DNA from: Calliopsis andreniformis
Taxonomy: Eukaryota > Arthropoda > Insecta > Hymenoptera > Andrenidae
Length of the DNA stretch: 64,000 bases
Reading direction: 5' to 3'
Assembly: GCF_051401765.1 (NCBI RefSeq)
Contig: NW_027480505.1
Span: 434,001-498,000, forward strand
Shown: positions 52,171 through 63,065 of the stretch, in pieces
How positions within the stretch are numbered: the stretch's first letter is position 1
Layout: the number at the start of each line of letters is the position of its first letter
Program-made: the position numbers and the translations under genes
Notes under the pieces: model-generated
The model's input: the letters and a program-made list of their open reading frames with translations, nothing else
The model's database searches: none
What the model was told of the DNA's origin: nothing

Positions 52171-53146
52171 AGGATTAATTGCAACCAGTTTGAAAGTGAT
52201 GGTCATTTCTACGTTCCGGGCAACCTAGGCTTCACTCTAGGGCGTTCTTCCACCAGATCGAATAGTTAGGGCCTAAGAAGTGAACGCCAGAAGCATAAAA
52301 TACAATATAAATACAACAGTATTTCCATCATATAAAACGAGTAATTGCAACCAGTATGAAAGTTGTGGTCATTTCTACTTTCCGGGCAACCTCGGCTTCA
52401 CTCTAGGGCGTTGCTCCACCAGATCGAATAGTTAGTGCCTTAGAAGTCAATGCCCGAAGCATAAAATACAAAAGAAATAGAACAGTTTTTCCATCGTATA
52501 AAACGAATAATTGAAACCAGTGTAAAAGTTATGGTCATTTCTACTTTCCGGGCAACCTAGGCTTCACCCTAGGGCGCTGTTCCAGCAGATTGAGTAGTTA
52601 GGGCCTTAGAAGTCAACGCCCGAAGCGTGAAATACAAAATAAATGGAACAGTTGTTCCATCGTATAAAACGAATAATTCCTACGAGTGTGAAAGTTATGG
52701 TAATTTCTACGTTCCGGGCAACCTAGGTGTCACTCTAGGGCGTTACTCCACCACATCTAATAGCTACGGCCTTAGAAGTCAACGCTAGAAGCATAAAATA
52801 CAATATAAATACAACACCTTTTCCATCGTATAAAAAGAATAATTGCAAACAGTGTGAAAGTAATGGTCATTTCTACGTTCCGGACAACCTAGGCTTCACT
52901 CTAGGGCGTTGCTCCACCACATCGAATAGCTACTGCCTTAGAAGTCAACGCTAGAAGCATAAAATACAATAAAAATGCAACAGTTTTTCCAACGTATAGC
53001 GTGAATAATTGCAACCGGTGTGAATGTCATGGTCATTTCTACGTTCCGGGCAACCTATGCTTGACTGTAGGGTGTTGCTCCACCAGATCGAATAGGTAGG
53101 GCCATAGAAGTAAACGCCCGAAGCATAAAATACAAAATAAATAGAA
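51180..53146 (+). repeat. 996-bp (6-monomer) tandem repeat, two copies
   Basis: About 51,180-52,170 and 52,176-53,146 are tandem copies six monomers apart. Shared order: GGGCGTTCTTCC, CAACCTCGGC, GGGCGCTGTTCC, CAGTTGTTCC, ACAACACCTTTTCC, CGGTGTGAATGTC. Differences include GTCATTGCCCG against GTCAATGCCCG (about 51,451/52,447) and ATAATCCCTACG against ATAATTCCTACG. This is what joins the 6,308 and 7,304 offsets. Confidence 0.85.
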
Positions 53147-53536
53147 CAGTTTTTCCATCGTATAAAACGAATAATTGCTACCAGTGTGAAAGTTATGTTC
53201 ATTTCTACGTTCCGGACAACCTAGGCTTGACTGTAGGGCGTTGCTCCACCAGATCGAATAGGTAGGGCGATAGAAGTCAACGCCCCAAGCATAAAATACA
53301 TTAAATATACAAGAGCTTTTCCATCGTATAACAGGAATAATTGCAACCAATGTGAAAGTGATGGTCATTTCTACATTCCGGGCAGCCTAGGCTTCACTCC
53401 GTGGCATTCTTCCACCACATCGAATAGCTACAGCCTTAGAAGTCAACGCCTGAAGCATAAAATACAATAAAAATACAACAGTCTTTCCATCCTATAACAG
53501 GAATATTTGCATCCCGTGTGAAAGTGATGGTCATTT
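52168..53536 (+). repeat. Domain V copy with 7,304-bp offset, right partner
   Basis: This is the counterpart of 44,864-46,232. It ends where GTTCGGGGCAACC replaces the GTTCCAGGCAACAT context of the left copy, passing into the 53,540-54,197 copy. Confidence 0.82.
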
Positions 53537-53539
53537 CTA

Positions 53540-54197
53540 CGTTCGGGGCAACCTAGGCTTCACCCCAGGGCGTTGTTCCACCAGATCGAATAGTTAGGGC
53601 CTAAGAAGTGAACGCCCGAAGCATAAAATACAAAATAAATAGAACAGTTTTTCCATTGTATAAAACGAATAATTGCTACCAGTGTGAAAGTTATCTTCAT
53701 TTCTACGTTTCTGACAACCTAGGCTTCACTGTAGGGTGTTGCTCCACCAAATCGAATAGGTAGGGCCATGGAAGTCTACGCCCGAAGCATAAAATACAAT
53801 AAATATACAAGAGTTTTTCCACAGTATAACAGGAGTAATTGCAACCAGTGTGAAAGTGATGGTCATTTCTACGTTCTGGGCAACCTAGGCTTCACTCTAG
53901 GGCGTCGTTCCAACAGATCGAATAGTTAGGGCCTAAGAAGTCAACGCCAGAAGCATAAAATATAATATAAATACAACAGTTCTTCCATCGTATAAAACGA
54001 ATAATTGCAACCAGTATCAAAGTTATGGTCATTTCTACGTTCCGGGCAACCTAGGCTTCACTCTACGGCGTTCTTCCACCACATCGAATAGCTGCGGCCT
54101 CAGAAGTCAACGCCTGAAGCATAAAATTCAATAAAAATGCAACAGTCTTTCCATCCTATAACAGGAATAATTGCAACGCGTGTGAAAGTGATGGTCA
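53540..54197 (+). repeat. Copy of 46,400-47,057
   Basis: This is the counterpart of the left segment. From about 54,197 on, the order changes to GTTTCACTCTAGGG and GACTTGGAATTCAACGCC, which resembles 49,541-49,640 and 57,361-57,440. Confidence 0.76.
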
Positions 54198-57180
54198 TTT
54201 GTACGTTCCGGGCAACCTAGGTTTCACTCTAGGGCGTTGCTCCACCAGATCGAATAGCTAGGGACTTGGAATTCAACGCCAGAAGAATAAAACACAATAT
54301 AAGTACAACCGTTTTTCCATCGTATAAAATGAATAATTGCAAACATTGTGAAATTAATTGTCATTTCTACGTTCCGGGCAACCTAGGCGTCACTGTAGGG
54401 CGTTGCTCCACCACAGCTAATAGCTACGGCCTTAGAAGTCAACGCCAGAAGCATAAAATACAATATCAATACAACAGCTTTTCCGTCGTATAAAATGAAT
54501 AATTGCAAACAGTGTGAAAGTACTGGTCATTTCTACGTTCCGGGTAACCTAGGCTTCACTCTAGGGCGTTGTTGCACCAGATCGAACAGTTAGTTCCTAA
54601 GAAGTCAACGCCCGAAGCATAAAATACAAAATAAATAGAACAGTTTTTCCATTGTATAAAACGAATAATTGCTACCAGTGTGAAAGTTATGTTCATTTCT
54701 ACGTTTCTGACAACCTAGGCTTCACTGTAGGGTGTTGCTCCACCAAATCGAATAGGTAGGGCCATAGAAGTCAACGCCAGAAGCATAAAATACAATATAA
54801 ATATAACAGTTTTTCCATCGTATAAAACGAATAATAGCAACCAGTGTGAAGGTTCTGGTCATTTCTACGTTCCGGGCAACCTAGGCTTCACTCTAGGGCG
54901 TTGCTAGACCAGATCGAATAGTTAGTGCCTTAGAAGTCAACGCCCGAAGCATAAAATACAAAATATATAGAACAGTTTTTCCATTGTATAAAACGAATAA
55001 TTGCTACCAGTGTGAAAGTTATGTTCATTTCTACGTTTCTGACAACCTAGGCTTCACTGTAGGGTGTTGCTCCACCAAATCGAATAGGTAGGGCCATGGA
55101 AGTCTACGCCCGAAGCTTAAAATACAATAAATATACAAGAGTTTTTCCATCATATAACTGGAATAATTGCAACCAGTGTGAAAGTGATGGTCATTTCTAC
55201 GTTCTGGGCAACCTAGGCTTCACTCTAGGGCGTCGTTCCACCAGATCGAATAGTTAGGGCCTAAGAAGTCAACGCCCGAAGCATAAAATACAAAATAAAT
55301 AGAACAGTTTTTCCATCGTATAAAACGAATAATTGCTACCGCTGTGAAAGTTATGGTCATTTCTACGTTCCGGGCAACCCAGGCTTCACCCTAGGGCGTT
55401 GTTGCACCAGATGGAATAGTTAGGTCATAAGAAGTCAACGCCAGAAGCATAAAATACGGTATAAATACAACAGCTTTTCCATCGCATAAAACGAATAATT
55501 GAAACCAGTGTGAAAGTTATAGTCATTTCTACTTTCCGGGCAACCTAGGCTTCACTCTAGGGCGTTGCTCCACCAGATCGAATAGTTAGGGCCTTAGAAG
55601 TCAACGCCAGAAGCATAAAATACAATAAAGATGCAACAGTTTTTCCATCGTATATCAGGAATTATTGCAACCAGTGTGAAAGTAATGGCATATCATTGTT
55701 CCGGGCAACCTAGGCTTCACTCTAGGGCGTTGCTCCACCAGATGGATTAGTTAGGGCCTTAGAAGTCAACGCCCGAAGCATAAAATACAATAAAGATGCA
55801 ACAGTTTTTCCATCGTATAAAACGAATAATTGAAACCAGTGTAAAAGTAATGGTCATTTCTACGTTCCGGGCAACCTAGGCTTCACCCTAGGGCGCTGCT
55901 CCACCAGATCGAATAGTTAGTGCACTAGAAGTCAGCGCCAGAAGCATAAAATTCACTATAAATACAACAGTTTTTCCATCGTATAAAACGAATAATTGCT
56001 ACCGGTGTGAAAGTTATGGTCATTTCTACGTTCCGGGCAACCCAGGCTTCACCCTAGGGCGTTGTTGCACCAGATGGAATAGTTAGGGCATAAGAAGTCA
56101 ACGCCAGAAGCATAAAATACGGTATAAATACAACAGCTTTTCCATCGTATAAAACGAATAATTGCAACCAGTATGAAAGTTATGGTCATTTCTACTTTCC
56201 GGGCAACCTAGGATCCACCCTAGGGCGTTGCTGCAACCGATTGAATAGTTAGGGCCTTAGAAGTCAACGCCCGAAGCATAAAATACAAAAGAAATAGAAC
56301 AGTTTTTCCATCGTATAAAACGAATAATTGAAACCAGTGTTAAAGTTATGGTCATTTCTACTTTCCGGGCAACCTGGGCTTCACCCTAGGGCGTAGTTCC
56401 AGCAGACTGAATAGTTAGGGCCTTAGAAGTCAACGCCCGAAGCATGTGATACAAAATAAATAGAACAGTTGTTCCATCGTATAAAACGAGTAATTCCTAC
56501 GAGTGTGAAAGTTATGGTAATTTCTACGTTCCGGGCAACCTAGGTGTCACTCTAGGGCGTTGCTCCACCAGATCGCATAGCTAGGGACTTAGAATTCAAC
56601 GCCATAAGAATAAAATACAATATAAGGACAACAGTTTTTCCATCGTATAAAATGAATAATTGGAAACATTGTGAAAGTAATGGTCATTTCTACGCTCCAG
56701 GCAACCTAGGTGTCACTCTAGGGCGTTACTCCACAACATCCAATAGCTACGGCCTTAGAAGTCAACGCTAGAAGCATAAAATACAATATAAATACAACAC
56801 CTTTTCCATCGTATAAAAAGAATAATTGCACACAGTGTGAAAGTAATGGTCATTTCTACGTTCCGGACAACCTAGCCTTCACTCTAGGGCGTTGCTCCAC
56901 CACATCGAATAGCTACTGCCTTAGAAGTCAACGCCCGAAGCATAAAATACAAAATAAGTAGAACAGTTTTTCCATCGTATAAAACGAATAATAGCAACCA
57001 GTGCCAAAGTTATGGTCATTTCTACGTTCCGGGCAACCTAGGCTTCAGACCAGGGCGTTGTTCCACCAGATCGAATAGTTAGGGCCTAAGAAGTGAACGC
57101 CAGCAGCATAAATTACAATATAAATACAACAGTTCTTCCATCATATAAAACGAAAAATTGCAACCAGTATGAAAGTTATG

Positions 57181-58265
57181 GTCATTTCTACGTTCCGGGC
57201 AACCTAGGCTTCACTCTATGGCGTTCTTGCACCACATCGAATAGCTGCGGCCTCAGAAGTCAACGCCTGAAGCATAAAATACAATAAAAATACAACAGTC
57301 TTTCCATCCTATAACAGGAATAATTGCAACGCGTGTGAAAGTGATGGTCATTTGTACGTTCCGGGCAACCTAGGTTTCACTCCAGGGCGTTGCTCCACCA
57401 GATCGAATAGCTAGGGACTTGGAATTCAACGAAAGAAGAATAAAACACAATATAAGTACAACCATTTTTCCATTGTATAAAATGAATAATTGCAAACATT
57501 GTGAAATTAATGGTCATTTCCACGTTCCGGGCAACCTAGGCGTCACTGTAGGGCGTTGCTCCACCACAGCTAATAGCTACGGCCTTAGAAGTCATCGCCA
57601 GAAGCATAAAATACAATATCAATACAACAGCTTTTCCGTCGTATAAAATGAATAATTGCAAACAGTGTGAAAGTACTGGTCATTTCTACGTTCCGGGTAA
57701 CCTAGGCTTCACTCTAGGGCGTTGTTGCAGCAGATCGAACAGTTAGTTCCTAAGAAGTCAACGCCCGAAGCATAAAATACAAAATAAATAGAACAGTTTT
57801 TCCATTGTATAAAACGAATAATTGCTACCAGTGTGAAAGTTATGTTCATTTCTACGTTTCTGAGAACCTAGGCTTCACTGTAGGGTGTTGCTCCACCAAA
57901 TCGAATAGGTAGGGCCATAGAAGTCAACGCCAGAAGCATAAAATACAATATAAATATAACAGTTTTTCCATCGTATAAAACGAATAATAGCAACCAGTGT
58001 GAAAGTTCTGGTCATTTCTACGTTCCGGGCAACCTAGGCTTCACTCTAGGGCGTTGCTCCACCAGATCGAATAGTTAGGGCCTTAGAAGTCAACGCCCGA
58101 AGCATAAAATACGAAATAAATAGAACAGTTTTTCCATTGTATAAAACGAATAATTGCTACCAGTGTGAAAGTTATGTTCATTTCTACGTTTCTGACAACC
58201 TAGGCTTCACTGTAGGGTGTTGCTCCACCAAATCGAATAGGTAGGGCCATGGAAGTCAACGCCAG
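57181..58265 (+). repeat. 1,162-bp (7-monomer) higher-order repeat, copy 1
   Basis: It repeats as 58,343-59,427 at exactly 7 x 166 bp. Marks in order: GGCGTTCTTGCACC, GCAACGCGTG, GGAATTCAACGAAAG, CCACAGCTAATAGC, GAAAGTACTGG, TTTCTGAGAACC and a CGAAATAAATAG monomer. Differences found are CATTTCCACG against CATTTCTACG (about 57,515/58,677) and TTGCAGCAG against TTGCACCAG. A related segment lies at 54,250-54,790. Confidence 0.87.
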
Positions 58266-58342
58266 AAGCATAAAATATAATATAAATATAACAGTTTTTC
58301 CATCGTATAAAACGAATAATTGCAACAAGTATGAAAGTTGTG

Positions 58343-59427
58343 GTCATTTCTACGTTCCGGGCAACCTAGGCTTCACTCTATGGCGTTCTTGCACCACATC
58401 GAATAGCTGCGGCCTCAGAAGTCAACGCCTGAAGCATAAAATACAATAAAAATACAACAGTCTTTCCATCCTATAACAGGAATAATTGCAACGCGTGTGA
58501 AAGTGATGGTCATTTGTACGTTCCGGGCAACCTAGGTTTCACTCCAGGGCGTTGCTCCACCAGATCGAATAGCTAGGGACTTGGAATTCAACGAAAGAAG
58601 AATAAAACACAATATAAGTACAACCATTTTTCCATTGTATAAAATGAATAATTGCAAACATTGTGAAATTAATGGTCATTTCTACGTTCCGGGCAACCTA
58701 GGCGTCACTGTAGGGCGTTGCTCCACCACAGCTAATAGCTACGGCCTTAGAAGTCATCGCCAGAAGCATAAAATACAATATCAATACAACAGCTTTTCCG
58801 TCGTATAAAATGAATAATTGCAAACAGTGTGAAAGTACTGGTCATTTCTACGTTCCGGGTAACCTAGGCTTCACTCTAGGGCGTTGTTGCACCAGATCGA
58901 ACAGTTAGTTCCTAAGAAGTCAACGCCCGAAGCATAAAATACAAAATAAATAGAACAGTTTTTCCATTGTATAAAACGAATAATTGCTACCAGTGTGAAA
59001 GTTATGTTCATTTCTACGTTTCTGAGAACCTAGGCTTCACTGTAGGGTGTTGCTCCACCAAATCGAATAGGTAGGGCCATAGAAGTCAACGCCAGAAGCA
59101 TAAAATACAATATAAATATAACAGTTTTTCCATCGTATAAAACGAATAATAGCAACCAGTGTGAAAGTTCTGGTCATTTCTACGTTCCGGGCAACCTAGG
59201 CTTCACTCTAGGGCGTTGCTCCACCAGATCGAATAGTTAGGGCCTTAGAAGTCAACGCCCGAAGCATAAAATACGAAATAAATAGAACAGTTTTTCCATT
59301 GTATAAAACGAATAATTGCTACCAGTGTGAAAGTTATGTTCATTTCTACGTTTCTGACAACCTAGGCTTCACTGTAGGGTGTTGCTCCACCAAATCGAAT
59401 AGGTAGGGCCATGGAAGTCAACGCCCG
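58343..59427 (+). repeat. 1,162-bp (7-monomer) higher-order repeat, copy 2
   Basis: This is the counterpart of 57,181-58,265, ending where GTCAACGCCCGAAGC with AAATATACAAGAG replaces GTCAACGCCAGAAGC with TATAATATAAATAT. Only about 77 bp lie between the copies, so they are almost directly tandem. Confidence 0.87.
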
Positions 59428-61404
59428 AAGCATAAAATACAATAAATATACAAGAGTTTTTCCATCGTATAACAGGAATAATTGCAACCAGTGTGAAAGT
59501 GATGGTCATTTCTACGTTCTGGGCAACCTAGGCTTCACTCTAGGGCGTCGTTCCACCAGATCGAATAGTTAGGGCCTAAGAAGTCAACGCCAGAAGCATA
59601 AAATATAATATAAATATAACAGTTTTTCCATCGTATAAAACGAATAATTGCAACAAGTATGAAAGTTGTGGTTATTTCTACTTTCCTGGCAACCTAGGCT
59701 TCACTCTAGGGCGTTGCTCCACCAGATGGCATAGCTAGGGACTTAGAGTTCAACGCCATAAGAATAAAATACAATATAAGAACAACAGTTTTTCCATCGT
59801 ATAAAATGAATAATTGGAAACATTGTGAAAGTTATGGTCATTTCTACGCTCCAGGCAACCTAGGTGTCACTCTAGGGCGTTACTCCACCACATCCAATAG
59901 CTACGGCCTTAGAAGTCAACGCTAGAAGCATAAAATACAATATAAATACAACACCTTTTCCATGGTATAAAAAGAATAATTGCACACAGTGTGAAAGTAA
60001 TGGTCATTTCTACGTTCCGGACAACCTAGGCTTCACTCTAGGGCGTTGCTCCACCACATCGAATAGCTACTGCCTTAGAAGTCAACGCTCGAAGCATAAA
60101 ATACAGAATAAATAGAACAGTTTTTCCATCGTATAAAACGAATAATAGCAACCAGTGCCAAAGTTATGGTCATTTCTACGTTCCGGGCAACCTAGGCTTC
60201 ACTCTAGGGGGTTGCTCCACCACATCGAATAGCTACTGCCTTCGAAGTCAACGCCCGAAGCATAAAATACAAAACAAATAGCACAGTTTTTCCATTGTAT
60301 AAAACGAATAATTGCTACCAGTGTGAAAGTTATGTTCATTGCTACGTTTCTGACAACCTAGGCTTCACTGTAGGGTGTTGCTCCACCAAATCGAATAGGT
60401 AGGGCCTTAGAAGTCAACGCGCGAAGCATAAAATACAAAATAAATAGAACAGTTTTTCCATCGTATAAAACGAATAATTGCTACCGGTGTGAAAGTTATG
60501 GTCATTTCTACGTTCCGGGCAACCCAGGCTTGACCCTAGGGCGTTGTTGCACCAGATGGAATAGTTAGGGCATAAGAAGTCAACGCCAGAAGCATAAAAC
60601 ACGGTATAAATACAACAGCTTTTCCATCGTATAAAACGAATAATTGCAACCAGTCTGAAAGTTATAGTCATTTCTACTTTCCGGGCAACCTAGGCTTCAC
60701 TCTAGGGCGTTGCTCCACCAGATCGAATAGTTAGGGCATTAGAAGTCAACGCCAGAAGCATAAAATACAATAAAGATGCAACAGTTTTTCCATCGTATAT
60801 CAGGAATTATTGCAACCAGTGTGAAAGTAATGGCATATCATTGTTCCGGGCAACCTAGGCTTCACTCTAGGGCGTTGCTCCACCAGATGGATTAGTTAGG
60901 GCCTTAGAAGTCAACGCCCGAAGCATAAAATACAATAAAGGTGCAACAGTTTTTCCATCGTATAAAACGAATAATTGAAACCAGTGTAAAAGTAATGGTC
61001 ATTTCTACGTTCCGGGCAACCTAGGCTTCACCGTAGGTCGCTGCTCCACCAGATCGAATAGTTAGTGCACTAGAAGTCAGCGCCAGAAGCATAAAATTCA
61101 CTATAAATGCAACAGTTTTTCCATCGTATAAAACGAATAATTGCTACCGGTGTGAAAGTTATGGTCATTTCTACGTTCCGGGCAACCCAGGCTTCACCCT
61201 AGGGCGTTGCTCCAACACATCGAATAGCTACTGCCTTAGAAGTCAACGCTCGAAGCATAAAATACAATATAAATATAACAGTTTTTCCATCGTATAGAAC
61301 GAATAATAGCAACCAGTGTGAAAGTTATGGTCAATTCTACGTTCCGGGCAACCTAGGCTTCACTCTAGTGCGTTGCTCCAACACATCGAATAGCTACTGC
61401 CTTA

Positions 61405-61905
61405 GAAGTCAACGCTAGAAGCATAAAATACAATAAAAATGCAACAGTTTTTCCAACGTATAGCATGAATAATTGCAACCGGTGTATATGTCATGGTCAT
61501 TTCTACGTTCCGGGCAACCTAGGCTTAACTGTAGGGTGTTGCTCCACCAGATCGAATAGGTAGGGCCATAGAAGTCAACGCCCGAAGCATAAAATACGAT
61601 ACAAAATACAACAGCTTTTCCATCGTATAAAACGAATAATTGGGACCAGTGTGAAAGTTAAAGTCATTTCTACATTCCGAGCAACCTAGGTTTCACTCTA
61701 GGGCGTTACTCCACCAGATCGAATAGCTAGGGACTTGGAATTCAACGCCAGAAGAATAAGACACAATAGAAGTACAACCGCTTTTCCATTGTAAAAAATG
61801 AATAATTGCAAGCATTGTGAAATTAATGGTCATTTCTACGTTCCGGGCAACCTAGACTTCACTCTAGGGCGTTGCTCCACCACATCGAATAGCTACTGCC
61901 TTAGA
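61405..61905 (+). repeat. 498-bp trimer, separated copy
   Basis: Three monomers with CAACGTATAGCATG, TTGGGACCAGTG (61640) and GACTTGGAATTCAACGCC with CAAGCATTGTG. The same trimer recurs 1,661 bp downstream and again 498 bp after that. This copy has AACCTAGACTTC where the others have AACCTAGGCTTC. Confidence 0.8.
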
Positions 61906-63065
61906 AGTCAACGCTAGAAGCATAAAATACAATATAAATACAACAGTTTTTCCATCATATAAAACGAGTAATTGCAACCAGTATGAAAGTTGTGGTCATT
62001 TCTACATTCCGGGCAACCTCGGCTTCACTCTAGGTCGTTGCTCCACCAGATCGAATAGTTAGTGCCTTAGAAGTCAACGCCAGAAGCATAAAATACAATA
62101 TCAAAACAACTGTTTTTCCATCGTATAAAACGAATAATTGCAACCAGTATGAAAGTTATGGTCATTTCTACCTTCCGGGAAACCTAGGATCCACCCTAGG
62201 GCGTTGCTGCAACCGATTGAATAGTTTGGGCCTTAGAAGTCAACGCCCGAAGCATAAAATACAAAAGAAATAGAACAGTTTTTCCATCCTATAAAACGAA
62301 TAATTGAAACCAGTGTAAAAGTAATGGTCATTTCTACGTTCCGGGCAACCTAGGCTTCACCCTAGGGCGCTGCTCCACCAGATCGAATAGTTAGTGCCCT
62401 AGAAGTCAGCGCCAGAAGCATAAAATACAATATAAATATAACAGCTTTTCCATCGTTTAAAACGAATAATTGCAACCAGTATGAAAGTTATGGTCATTTC
62501 TACTTTCCGGGCAACCTAGGCTTCACCCTAGGGCGTTGTTCCAGCAGAGTGAATAGCTAGGGCCTTAGAAGTCAACGCCCGAAGCATGAAATACAAAATA
62601 AATAGAACAGTTGTTCCATCGTATAAAACGAATAATTCCTACGAGTGTGAAAGTTATGGTAATTTCTACGTTCCGGGCAACCTAGGTTTCACTCTAGGGC
62701 GTGGCTCCACCAGATCGCATAGCTAGTGACTTAGAATTCAACGCCATAAGAATAAAATACAATATAAGTACAACAGTTTTTCCATCGTATAAAAAGAATA
62801 ATTGGAAACATTGTGAAAGTAATGGTCATTTCTACGTTCCAGGCAGCCTAGGCGTCACTCTAGGGCGTTACTCCACCACATCTAATAGCTACGGCCTTAG
62901 AAGTCAACGCTCGAAGCATAAAATACAATATAAATACAACACCTTTTCCATCGTATAAAAAGAATAATTGCAAACAGTGTGAAAGTAATGGTCATTTCTA
63001 CGTCCCGGACAACCTAGGCTTCACTCTAGGGCGTTGCTCCACCACATCGAATAGCTACTGCCTTA

